Assembly (NCBI RefSeq): GCF_004799495.1
Contig: NZ_SSMY01000004.1
Coordinates: 186,001 to 250,000 of the forward strand
DNA from: Sphingomonas sp.
Lineage (GTDB): Bacteria; Pseudomonadota; Alphaproteobacteria; Sphingomonadales; Sphingomonadaceae
Reading direction: 5' to 3'
DNA: 64,000 nt
This document shows, piece after piece, positions 9,143-16,452 of this stretch (positions within the stretch are counted from its first letter, which is position 1; each line of letters opens with the position of its first letter). Below the pieces are notes generated by a model. That model saw nothing but the letters and a program-made list of their open reading frames with translations. It searched no databases and was not told the DNA's origin. The position numbers were made by a program, and so were the translations under genes.

Positions 9143-10242
9143 TGCGTAGAATCCTGTTTGCTGAGGATGACGAAGGGTCACGCGACCGCATGGAAACAGC
9201 CGTCGGCGACTGGAATGAAGCAGAAAAAGCGAACGGCAAAGAATTTGCTATCGAGGCCGTCAAGTCTGAAGCCGAAGTCAAGTCCGCGCTGGAGAGCCGT
9301 CGATTTGACTGCGCGCTGTTCGATTTGCGCCTTCCACGTGGCGCCGGGGGAAAGCCGTCAGCAACGGTTGGCAACAGCCTAGCCCTCGCCACGATGCGCA
9401 ACCGCGGCGTTCCTGTCGCACTCGTGACAGCCAACCAAGCAGAGGTTTCGGACGATCTTCGTGGGATCGAGCTAGTCAGACAATTCGACAAGGGTGACGA
9501 CAACGTCTATAAAACCGTTATCGAATGGCTCGGCGAGCAATGGGCGATGATGGAGGTGCTCGCGCACGCGAAAGCCGAAATCGAAGCTTCGGCGGCTGAC
9601 GTATTTCTCAAACGTCTATGGCCGCAATGGGGTCAGTTTGCAGCGCTAAACAAAGTCGATGGCGACCAGCTATCCAAGATGGTGGCCCGGCAATATGTTA
9701 GCCATATGGCCGAATTGCTCGGCGCCGATGGCGAGGGCAGCATATTATGGCATCCGTTCGAAACTTATGTGAAGCCCGCGGTCTATGACAAGCGCGCGCA
9801 CACGGGAGATATTTTCCGGTTTGACGATGGGGTATGGATCGTTCTTTCGCCGCAGTGCGATATGGCGACCGGGAAAATACCCAACGTTCTGCTTTGCAAA
9901 ATTAGTGAGGGCATCACGGACTGGGAGGCCCACTTGGAAGCCGTCAGTGGAGAGGCGAGCAAAAACAAAAAGGAGGCGGCAGGCAAATTTTTTGCGAGCC
10001 TGATCAATCAGAATCGGGGCGTATCGCAGCATTTTCTGCCACCGCTGCCTGGTGAAAAAAAACCGTTGCTCGTGGAGTTCGGGCAGCTTCAGTCGATGCC
10101 GATCGGCGACCTGCAAGCCGCACTGGACAAACGGCTGGCATCGCTTTCCGCTGCGTTTCTTTCCAACCTAGTGCAGCGATTTGGAGCCTACATTAGTCGC
10201 GCAGGCCAGCCCAATCTGGATATCGCACATTTCGCATCGTAA
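9142..10242 (+). CDS. Response-regulator receiver (REC) domain fused to an uncharacterised C-terminal domain
   Basis: 366 residues. The N-terminal REC domain has the full phosphorylation set: acidic pair in FAEDDE (residues 8-10), acceptor Asp61 in LFDLRLP, Thr96 in LVTANQ and Lys117 in FDKGD. An unusual Gly/Lys-rich insertion follows Asp61. Residues 150-366 are not a known DNA-binding output: there is no HTH, and the region carries HTGDIF..DDGVWIVLSPQCDMATGK (Cys239, Asp240) and a basic stretch NKKEAAGKFF. It starts at ATG overlapping the ATPase stop by one base, with a G-rich ribosome site (AGGGGGGAAA), so expression is tightly coupled. The ATPase's histidine-kinase half is the obvious phospho-donor. 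The output is unknown and may be enzymatic (nuclease-like) or protein binding. Confidence 0.85.
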   Translation: MRRILFAEDDEGSRDRMETAVGDWNEAEKANGKEFAIEAVKSEAEVKSALESRRFDCALFDLRLPRGAGGKPSATVGNSLALATMRNRGVPVALVTANQAEVSDDLRGIELVRQFDKGDDNVYKTVIEWLGEQWAMMEVLAHAKAEIEASAADVFLKRLWPQWGQFAALNKVDGDQLSKMVARQYVSHMAELLGADGEGSILWHPFETYVKPAVYDKRAHTGDIFRFDDGVWIVLSPQCDMATGKIPNVLLCKISEGITDWEAHLEAVSGEASKNKKEAAGKFFASLINQNRGVSQHFLPPLPGEKKPLLVEFGQLQSMPIGDLQAALDKRLASLSAAFLSNLVQRFGAYISRAGQPNLDIAHFAS

Positions 10243-10268
10243 CGACGCAGAAGGCTCCAATTAGCTAT

Positions 10269-11156
10269 TCATTCTGGCGAAGGACCGGTGTAAAAATCAG
10301 CGTCAGGATATTCTGTCGTCATCCATTCTCGATATGCTTGCTGGAATTGCGCCGCCTCACGGTCAATTGCCGCCTTCACCTCAACAAGGGGCGACCGGTC
10401 AGCGCCGGTGAAACGATAGCCGACAGCAAGCCGCAAAAACATAAATCGCAGTGGGTCGCCAGCAAGCCGGCCGACATGCGCCATCTGGATTGTCTCTCTT
10501 CTCTCTTCTCCGCGCAGGTCGCGTTCGAGGGGGATAGACGATCCTATCGCATCGACGTGCTGTATATGGCTCGCCATCGCATATGCGAAGGCGGTAGCTC
10601 CTATGTGTCTGAACAGCGGATCATTGGAGCGCTCCAGTTCACCGACAAGGCCAGTAAATCCCCATCGCCGTTCGAGATCGCGGCGCGCAGCGGGTGTCAT
10701 CGACTGCTTGAGCTGGTCGCGCTCGTCATCGGGTAATAGCCGGTCACGTATCGGCTGCCAGTCAGGCGCGTCAGGATCGCTTGTTGCCGCGAGTAGTGAG
10801 ACCGCTTTCTGGTGGTCCTTCAGCAGTGCGAGCTCGAACAAATCCTGCGAATATTCGCGATGTCGGACGGCGAAGGTCTCGTGCGACTGAAGTAAGTAAG
10901 CAAATTTAAGCGTCCCCTCCAAAACCGAGCGGACAAGCACCTCGGCGTCCCACAGCTGACCATAGGCACATAGGAGTAACGCACTTTCAGATGCACGCGC
11001 CGTCGCGGATGCAAGCTCGCCAATCGTTCGGCGTTCCGCATTCCCCCAAGCATAGCCGCCAACTGGCGCCATTAGCGGCAAAAAGCTTCGAAGCGTGAAC
11101 AGGCTTTTTTCGGCCCACGCTCTCTGCGCCTGAAAAATGTGTTCTTGCTCGGGCAC
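10269..11156 (-). CDS. DUF5677-like alpha-helical protein
   Basis: 295 residues, GTG start, convergent with the REC-fusion gene. It is almost wholly helical. The block ASESALLLCAYGQLWDAEVLVRSVLEGTLKFAYL (about residues 52-86) matches the conserved R/S..E...L.RS..E......YL pattern of DUF5677 proteins, which are frequent in mobile islands and resemble HEPN-type helical bundles. No catalytic motif could be confirmed; an RxxxxH HEPN ribonuclease motif was not clearly seen. Whether it belongs functionally to the upstream module or is independent cargo is open. Confidence 0.6.
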   Translation of the reverse strand: MPEQEHIFQAQRAWAEKSLFTLRSFLPLMAPVGGYAWGNAERRTIGELASATARASESALLLCAYGQLWDAEVLVRSVLEGTLKFAYLLQSHETFAVRHREYSQDLFELALLKDHQKAVSLLAATSDPDAPDWQPIRDRLLPDDERDQLKQSMTPAARRDLERRWGFTGLVGELERSNDPLFRHIGATAFAYAMASHIQHVDAIGSSIPLERDLRGEERRETIQMAHVGRLAGDPLRFMFLRLAVGYRFTGADRSPLVEVKAAIDREAAQFQQAYREWMTTEYPDADFYTGPSPE

Positions 11157-11362
11157 CGGCCCACAACAACTTTCAACTAGAGTGCCTTAGCTACCTACCC
11201 AGCAGTAGAGCACGAGGCTAGGCGCCCAGCCCCCCCCCACACACTACTAATCGGAGTTTTCGCCGCGTGCTGGGCGATACGCCGATGTTGACGCCCAACG
11301 TCTAGCACATAGGCAGTGGGGGTCGCCGTAAGATAACGGGCAGTGCGGGTTGCTCGCGCAGA

Positions 11363-11617
11363 TCAGTCGGGGCTGGCCTCACCGAGGCGCTCAATTCGTC
11401 TGTCGTGATTGACCATCCAGAACCAAACGCCGAACCCGGTAGAAAGCAATATCGTCGCCCACCATCCGCCCATTTCTGAAGAGAGTAGCAGCCAAGCCCC
11501 AACAACGAGTGTTATGCAAAATCCGGCTGACAGCGCTAGGACGACATACCGAAACGCCACCATAAGCACCGCCAACACAGCTACGGCGAGCAAAATTCCA
11601 CCGGCGATTTCCAGCAT
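11363..11617 (-). CDS. Small membrane protein, function unknown
   Basis: 84 residues with three likely membrane helices: about residues 4-22, 25-47 and 51-68. They are followed by a basic, hydrophilic tail (NHDRRIERLGEASPD) expected in the cytoplasm. The ribosome site is weak. It stands alone on the minus strand between the DUF5677-like gene and the XRE regulator. Composition is protein-like and hydrophobic throughout, so it is more likely real than a shadow, but no family is recognised. Confidence 0.5.
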   Translation of the reverse strand: MLEIAGGILLAVAVLAVLMVAFRYVVLALSAGFCITLVVGAWLLLSSEMGGWWATILLSTGFGVWFWMVNHDRRIERLGEASPD

Positions 11618-11745
11618 TTCGGCATTCCAGTCACATCAACGTAGAAATCCCATTGATTTCCACCGTCCAGAAAAATAAGCCAAATTGTTAACAAGGGGAT
11701 TAATACGCCGTGGATCGATAATCACCATGCCCGTGAGATGGGCAG

Positions 11746-11973
11746 GTGGACCCTTATCTCGACATTCTCGGAAAGCGAATTCGTGCAAAGCGGCGAGAGC
11801 TTGGCATGTCACAGGAGGGTTTGGCCCACGAAGCCGGATTGGATCGAAGCTACGTGGGCCGAATTGAACGCGGAGAGCATAATCTCACCTTCGTGGCGTT
11901 GGTGAAATTATGTCGAGCCATGAAATGCGACGTCGCAACTCTCACCGCTGGAATTCCGGTAATGGCGTCCTAA
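11746..11973 (+). CDS. XRE-family helix-turn-helix regulator
   Basis: 75-residue single-domain DNA-binding protein. The HTH is SQEGLAHEAGLDRSYVGRIERG (about residues 22-43), with the usual preceding RIRAKRRELGM and trailing NLTFVALVKLCRAMKC. It starts at GTG 11746 behind GAGATGG. This type resembles the controller proteins of restriction-modification systems and small phage repressors. In this island it may control the methyltransferase/ATPase genes or the integrase; no operator was identified. Confidence 0.85.
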   Translation: MDPYLDILGKRIRAKRRELGMSQEGLAHEAGLDRSYVGRIERGEHNLTFVALVKLCRAMKCDVATLTAGIPVMAS

Positions 11974-11980
11974 CACCTAT

Positions 11981-12565
11981 CTAGAGATCGTAGTGCGCGG
12001 GTCGATGGTAGATGGTCGACTCTTGGTGGTATTTACCCGGCTCGGTATGCCACCAGCCTCGCATAGCCTCTTCGTCTCTGATGCTAGCAAACGCACGCGC
12101 CAACTGTTCAGACATCAGATTGATGCGAAAATCCGTATCGCATGTGAAAAGCAGTAATCTCGCGGCCACGTAGTAATAGCTCACATGATGGTTAGGGATA
12201 ATTTGCTGAACCGCCCTTATGAATTGCCCGGTCAGCATCACGTGTTTTTCGATAGCGCCTATCGGAGCGGGAAAATTCATGTCTATCTGGAGAGCGTCAG
12301 GCGGAAATTCGACATCCGCAAAGTGATCTGCAATGACGCCACGGTCACGCAACGTCAGCTTCACAATTTTTTCGAGCTGACCGGGATAACGATAGGCCAA
12401 CGCTATGGATCGCGCTGACATTTTTCCTTTCTTGATGTCGTAAACTACCTGGCGCCAATATTTCGGCGTCTTGTCTCCTTCAAGTTTGAGTATGCCCTCG
12501 CTGCGCATGAGCCGGAGTTTTTTTAGGGTGATGCCGAAGCGCTCGTTGCACTCGTAAATATCCAT
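11981..12565 (-). CDS. Uncharacterised island protein with possible N-terminal DNA-binding helices
   Basis: 194 residues, starting at ATG behind a clear GAGGA site. The N-terminus (ERFGITLKKLRLMRSEGILKLEGDKTPKYWRQVVYDI) is reminiscent of a MerR-like winged helix. The rest is mixed, with an IPNHHVSYYYVAARLLLF stretch and a C-terminal WWHTEPGKYHQESTIYHRP that is rich in His, Trp and Tyr. I do not recognise the family. It is convergent with the XRE gene, with 7 bp between stops. Its size, ribosome site and codon pattern support a real gene. Confidence 0.55.
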   Translation of the reverse strand: MDIYECNERFGITLKKLRLMRSEGILKLEGDKTPKYWRQVVYDIKKGKMSARSIALAYRYPGQLEKIVKLTLRDRGVIADHFADVEFPPDALQIDMNFPAPIGAIEKHVMLTGQFIRAVQQIIPNHHVSYYYVAARLLLFTCDTDFRINLMSEQLARAFASIRDEEAMRGWWHTEPGKYHQESTIYHRPAHYDL

Positions 12566-12863
12566 CTGATCCTCGAATTTGCTAGGAAAGGGTCAGCCCG
12601 AGCACCCCAACGTGTCTGCGCGAATAGGCATCTGCTTGGTTGAGAGCTTGAGCAGCCTGTCACGATGTCGGAGTTGCTCACCAAGAAAATGGGCGCTGAC
12701 GAGTGTGATCGGCTTGTCAGAAGCCCAAAAATTTTTCCGCCGGGCCGACTATGAAAAAAATCGAATATTTGCCGGCTGGGTAGCGCGACGTGGCTTTCAG
12801 ACGCTTAAGAATGCCACCCGCGCTAAGCCAGGTGCTCGGCGAACAATCTTATGCGAAAGGAGC
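12566..12863. other. Intergenic segment, no supported gene
   Basis: 298 bp between the 194-residue protein and the excisionase-like gene. A plus-strand frame (12579-13085) crosses it but continues antisense through the excisionase gene and has shadow-like composition. The promoter of the 194-residue gene should lie here. Confidence 0.35.
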
Positions 12864-13031
12864 TTATCCTTCCTCGATAAGCTTTCTCAGCGAAGCCGCT
12901 TTCACCAAGCGGCGCCGGCCAAGTTGGATAGTTTCGATTTTTCCTTCGTTGATCAGTCGGTAGAGGTGGGTACGCCCGACCCCCAACGCGCGAGCGGCAT
13001 CATTAATCCGCAGTGCAAGCAATTGATCCAT
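12864..13031 (-). CDS. Excisionase/AlpA-like small HTH protein
   Basis: 55 residues from ATG 13031, which has the best ribosome site (GGAGGCGAAA immediately upstream). In-frame ATGs at 13064 and 13097 would add up to 22 residues but lack such a site. The sequence ALRINDAARALGVGRTHLYRLINEGKIETIQLGRRRLV is the classic winged-helix 'excisionase family' pattern: HTH, then a short wing with GRRR. Its position beside the integrase suggests it directs excision or controls integrase expression. Confidence 0.82.
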   Translation of the reverse strand: MDQLLALRINDAARALGVGRTHLYRLINEGKIETIQLGRRRLVKAASLRKLIEEG

Positions 13032-13337
13032 TTTCGCCTCCGAGAAGCGCCGCAGCGGGATAGTCATCGCAAGCGGGCTCTGTGATTGCTGGTTCATGCA
13101 GTGGACGAGGCTGCGTCACGTCAGAGGGCGAAACCCTCGCAGCAATTCATGTCCCGAGCGGTGGCCGCTTCCGTTCGGTAAGACGAGTTTTCGAGCAGCA
13201 GCCCGAGCCTATCTCGACATGCACCCGAGTTTCGTTTTCTCGGGAACGGTCGGGGGTATCCTCCCCGGAGGTTGGTGTAACGTGCGATCGTCCTGAGTTG
13301 GTGTCAATCGCAAAAGATTGCAGTCGTCCTGATGCGT
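13032..13337. other. Gap between integrase and excisionase genes
   Basis: 306 bp downstream of the integrase stop and upstream of the excisionase-like gene. Both flanking genes read leftward, so it should contain the excisionase promoter. I see no further gene; short frames on both strands are antisense extensions. Confidence 0.35.
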
Positions 13338-14606
13338 TCACTTGGGCGCAAATTGGCGGTGCGCTTTGTTCGCTCGAATGGGGACGATCTCGGCTCCGAC
13401 ACGCAAACGCTCAAGGTAATTTGCCCACCACTGCGCCATTTCCACCCGCTCGGCCCAATGAGCGCCTCGGTGATAGGCCGCACGGATCGCGTCGCGGTCC
13501 TTATGAGCAAGCGCGCGTTCGATGGCGTCTGACGACCATTTGCCGCTTTCGTTGAGCAATGTGCTTGCCATCGCTCTAAAGCCATGAGCCGTCATTTCGT
13601 CGCCGGTAAAGCCTAGTCGCCGCAAGGCACCGTTGATGGTGTTTTCTGACATAGGGCGGAGGCCAGAGCGCATCGAAGGGAACACGTAGCGCCCATTCCC
13701 GCTTAGCTCCCGCGCCTTTCTAAGAAGACCGATAGCCTGTTTAGGCAGCGGCACTACGTGTTCGACGCGACTTTTCATTTTCCCCGCCGGTATCCGCCAT
13801 ATTGCCCCAATATCGTCGATCTCGGCCCATTCGGCCTGCCGCAATTCGCCCGGCCGGACGAACAGGATCGCCGATAGCTGCAAGGCGTAAAGCGTCAGCG
13901 GGTGACCTTCATAACCGTCCATCGCGCGTAGTAATTCGCCCGCTTTCTTAGGATCGAGGATAGCCGCGTGGTGCTTAGGCTTCCGAGCGGCCAAGGCGCC
14001 TCGCAAATCGCGCGTTGGGTCCGAAGGCGCCAATTGGTTCGCAACGGCATGGCGAAAAACTTGCCCGACGAACTGCAGCGTTCGGTGAGCCTTCTCGTCG
14101 TTCCTGGCCGCTTCAAACGGACGCACAGCGTCGAGTATTTCAAACGGCGCGATTTCAGCGATAGGGCGAGCGCCAAGGGACTTTCCGACGAGACTCGCGA
14201 ACCACTCGCGTTTCCTGATCGTGGCTTCCGCCAGTCCATCGCGCCGGTTCTTCTCAATGCACGCTTTGGCGACGGCGCCGAACGTATTAACGGCGCCAAG
14301 CCGCTTAGCCTGCTGTTCGCGGCGCTTTTCATCAGCCGGGTCTTTGCCCTGCGCAAGCAGACTGCGGGCTGCGTCTCTGCGCTCCCGCGCGTCTTTAAGG
14401 CCAATCTCGGGATAGGTGCCGAGTGATAGCTTTTTCTCGACGCGCTTCGCATTACCCTCTGCGTCGCGGCCATCGACGCGATATTTCATGCGCCAAAGCA
14501 TTCCGCCTGACGGTTGGACAAGGAGAAATAGCCCCTTTTCGTCCGACAGTTTGTAGGGCGCGGCCCTTGGTTTGGCGTTGCGGAGATTCGCATTCGTAAG
14601 AGCCAT
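13338..14606 (-). CDS. Tyrosine-type site-specific integrase (DUF4102/P4-like)
   Basis: 422 residues from ATG 14606, with AAGGCG about 10 nt upstream. The frame stays open for 45 more codons, but MALTNANLRNAKPRAAPYKLSDEKGLFLLV is the usual start of P4-like integrases, whose N-terminal DUF4102 arm-binding domain follows. The catalytic domain has the first Arg in LFVRPGELRQAEW, the HGFR box in MTAHGFRAMASTLLNE and the nucleophile region AHKDRDAIRAAYHRGAHWAERVEMAQWW (Tyr in AAYHRG). The gene ends of the island and the adjacent tRNA-Thr make it the enzyme that integrated the island. Confidence 0.96.
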   Translation of the reverse strand: MALTNANLRNAKPRAAPYKLSDEKGLFLLVQPSGGMLWRMKYRVDGRDAEGNAKRVEKKLSLGTYPEIGLKDARERRDAARSLLAQGKDPADEKRREQQAKRLGAVNTFGAVAKACIEKNRRDGLAEATIRKREWFASLVGKSLGARPIAEIAPFEILDAVRPFEAARNDEKAHRTLQFVGQVFRHAVANQLAPSDPTRDLRGALAARKPKHHAAILDPKKAGELLRAMDGYEGHPLTLYALQLSAILFVRPGELRQAEWAEIDDIGAIWRIPAGKMKSRVEHVVPLPKQAIGLLRKARELSGNGRYVFPSMRSGLRPMSENTINGALRRLGFTGDEMTAHGFRAMASTLLNESGKWSSDAIERALAHKDRDAIRAAYHRGAHWAERVEMAQWWANYLERLRVGAEIVPIRANKAHRQFAPK

Positions 14607-14770
14607 TGGGGGCCACGCCTTTCTTGTCAGTTTGAGAGGCCCCCACCGTGGCCCCCAAAATCGACTGATTGCAGGCGAACAAATGCGAACACCAGCGATC
14701 AGGCCGATGCCATTTTTAGCAGATTTCCGTGGTTTTCTCAATCATTCGCGGACGTTGGCGAATGGAAGGG

Positions 14771-14791
14771 TGGTGCCGCCTACAGGACTCG
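14771..14791. repeat. Right attachment site inside tRNA-Thr
   Basis: The 3' end of the tRNA gene (CCA, acceptor strand and T-arm). It shares the 14-base core GCCTACAGGACTCG with 4359-4372. The tRNA remains intact on this side, so insertion did not damage it. Confidence 0.85.
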
Positions 14792-14846
14792 AACCTGTGA
14801 CCCCCGCATTACGAATGCGATGCTCTACCAGCTGAGCTAAGGCGGC
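14771..14846 (-). tRNA. tRNA-Thr (anticodon CGU)
   Basis: 76 nt including an encoded CCA. Read on the minus strand it begins GCCGCCTTAGCTCAGC and ends GGCGGCACCA, giving a 7-bp acceptor stem. The anticodon arm CGCATTCGTAATGCG places CGT in the loop (Thr), and the T-arm ACAGGTTCGAGTCCTGT is complete. Its 3' end faces the island and served as the integration target. Confidence 0.96.
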
Positions 14847-15017
14847 CCCGCGCGCTTCGGCGCGGCAAGGCGGCGGCGATTATCAGGTCCGTTGTGACCT
14901 GACAAGGCCGACTGCCGCTCCCCGGTTCGAAGCGGCAAACCGGTTTACGTAACGTTTACCACGCCGGGCGCAGAACGCGCGGATGAAGGGGCGACGGACG
15001 CCCGTGGGGACTGGTGG

Positions 15018-16259
15018 ATGGACACGCAGCGCGGCTTCGACGAGGACAGGGATGACGCCGAAGAACTGGCCGGCGGCGCATCGGATGCGGCGCTCGACGA
15101 GCCGACGCCCGCCGCGATCGGCACCGACGAGCGGCGCATGCACGTGCGCGCCTACAACCATTGGGTGTCGCTGCTGCGCGGCCGGGCCTATCCGTCGATC
15201 GAGGACCTCGATCCCGCCAACATCGCCGATTTCGGGCCGCATTCGGTGCTGCTCGATTTCACCAAGGGCGTCGACGATCCCAAGATCGCCTATCTCGGCA
15301 CCGCCTTGCGGGAGGAGACGGGGCACGACAGTTCGATCACGCACATCAGCCAGGTGCCGAGCCGCTCTTTGCTGTCACGGCTGACCGATCATTACCTCCA
15401 GATCATCGCCAACCGCGCGCCGATCGGGTTCGAGGCGGAGTTCGTCGGGATTCGCGGGCACAACACGATGTATCGCGGCATATTGATGCCATTCTCGTCG
15501 AACGACGACACGATCGATTTCATCTACGGCGTGATCAACTGGAAGGAGATGGTCGACGCCGCGACGCAGGCCGGGCTCGACGCCGAGGTCGACGCCGCCT
15601 TGCGCGCCGCGCCCAAGCCTGTTGCCGCAGCACCCGTGTGGGCCGACGGTCCCGCGGCCGAAGCGGCGCCGGAAGCCGACGATCTCGCCGGCAAGCTCCA
15701 CCAGGCGCGCGAGTCCGCCACTGCTGCCACCGCCGCCGACACGCGCAGCCGCGCCGCGCTCTACCGCGCGCTGGGCCGCGCGCACGATTTCGGGCTTGCC
15801 GCCGATCAGGACGCCGATGGCTATCGCGATTTGCTCGAGGATGCGGGTGTCGTCGTTCAGGAACGCGCGCCGATGACCGCGGTCGCGAAGCTCGTGTTCG
15901 GGGCCGATTACGACAAAGCGCGGCTGACCGAATTCGCGGCGGTGCTGAGCCACGCGCGCCGCCACGCCATTGCCATGGGGCAATTGACCCAAGTGCTCGA
16001 AACCGTCGAGGGCGGGATCAAGGCCGTGGTCGCGGCCGAGCGTTCCGCGCGCAACCCGGGCAAGCCCGAGGCACGCGACCCCTTGGCCGACATCGCCGAG
16101 CGGCTGGTGCTGGCGAGCGTCGAGTTCGCGACGGGGCTGGAAGCGGGCGAGCTCGTCGTGCTGCTCGGCCGGGCTACCGGCGAAGGTACGGTCGACATCG
16201 TCGCCTCGGTGGCGAACGACAAGGGACTCGCGGCCAGGACGCTCAAGGCCGCTGATTGA
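15018..16259 (+). CDS. PAS-domain (PAS_5-type) regulatory protein
   Basis: 413 residues. Residues about 40-180 form a PAS_5-like domain: NHWVSLLRGRAYPSIEDLDP near the start, GTALREETGH in the middle and NDDTIDFIYGVINWKEM at the end. This pattern is common in alphaproteobacterial PAS proteins of unknown signal. An Ala/Pro-rich linker follows (about 185-230), then a helical domain (240-413) with no HTH, kinase or GGDEF motif. It is likely a cytoplasmic sensor or scaffold. It stands alone, with the palindromic repeat just after its stop. Confidence 0.75.
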   Translation: MDTQRGFDEDRDDAEELAGGASDAALDEPTPAAIGTDERRMHVRAYNHWVSLLRGRAYPSIEDLDPANIADFGPHSVLLDFTKGVDDPKIAYLGTALREETGHDSSITHISQVPSRSLLSRLTDHYLQIIANRAPIGFEAEFVGIRGHNTMYRGILMPFSSNDDTIDFIYGVINWKEMVDAATQAGLDAEVDAALRAAPKPVAAAPVWADGPAAEAAPEADDLAGKLHQARESATAATAADTRSRAALYRALGRAHDFGLAADQDADGYRDLLEDAGVVVQERAPMTAVAKLVFGADYDKARLTEFAAVLSHARRHAIAMGQLTQVLETVEGGIKAVVAAERSARNPGKPEARDPLADIAERLVLASVEFATGLEAGELVVLLGRATGEGTVDIVASVANDKGLAARTLKAAD

Positions 16260-16265
16260 GCTTTG

Positions 16266-16389
16266 CGGCAAGCTGCGCTTGCCGAGACGGCACCGGCCCA
16301 CTCCCCCACCCGACCGCCCATAAAATACACTGACTGGGTGGTTGGGTGGGGGAGTGGGCCGGTGCCGCATTACGCGCGTGAGCGCGTCA
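16266..16389. repeat. Composite palindromic repeat, copy A (inverted relative to the copy at 49.5 kb)
   Basis: Three parts in a row. First is a small hairpin, CGGCAAGC-TGC-GCTTGCCG (16266-16284). Then comes an 80-nt palindrome (16288-16367) with two 33-nt arms that pair throughout, including two G-T pairs, around a 14-nt loop. Last is ACGCGCGTGAGCGCGTCA (16372-16389). The same three parts occur in reverse order and orientation at 49498-49620. It lies between two plus-strand genes and could act as a terminator for the PAS gene. Confidence 0.8.
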
Positions 16390-16452
16390 AAAGCAAACGT
16401 AACATCTGAAACGAACCTTGAGCCTCGCGCCGCCCCGGCGTAGGGCTGCGCC

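Larger units (their letters stand above)
4353..14791. mobile_element. Genomic island integrated at tRNA-Thr, carrying a methyltransferase/Vsr/GHKL-ATPase/response-regulator module
   Basis: About 10.4 kb between a short direct repeat at 4353-4372 and the 3' end of tRNA-Thr at 14771-14791. A tyrosine integrase lies next to the tRNA and points away from it, with an excisionase-like gene beside it: the standard layout of a tRNA-targeted integrative element. Sequence inside is visibly less GC-rich than the flanks (AT-rich stretch 4375-4500, many A/T-ending codons in the methyltransferase and ATPase). Cargo is vsr, a C5-methyltransferase, a dual GHKL ATPase, a REC fusion, a DUF5677-like protein, a small membrane protein, an XRE regulator and one unknown. 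There are no conjugation or phage structural genes, so it needs other machinery to move between cells. Confidence 0.85.

Noticed and set aside
12579..13085. Plus-strand frame of 168 codons in the island
   Set aside because: Its second half is antisense to the excisionase-like gene, composition is not protein-like, and it has no ribosome site of note.
4353..14791. Complete prophage or conjugative element
   Set aside because: No capsid, tail, terminase, lysis, relaxase or type IV secretion genes were seen; only integrase and excisionase-like functions are present.
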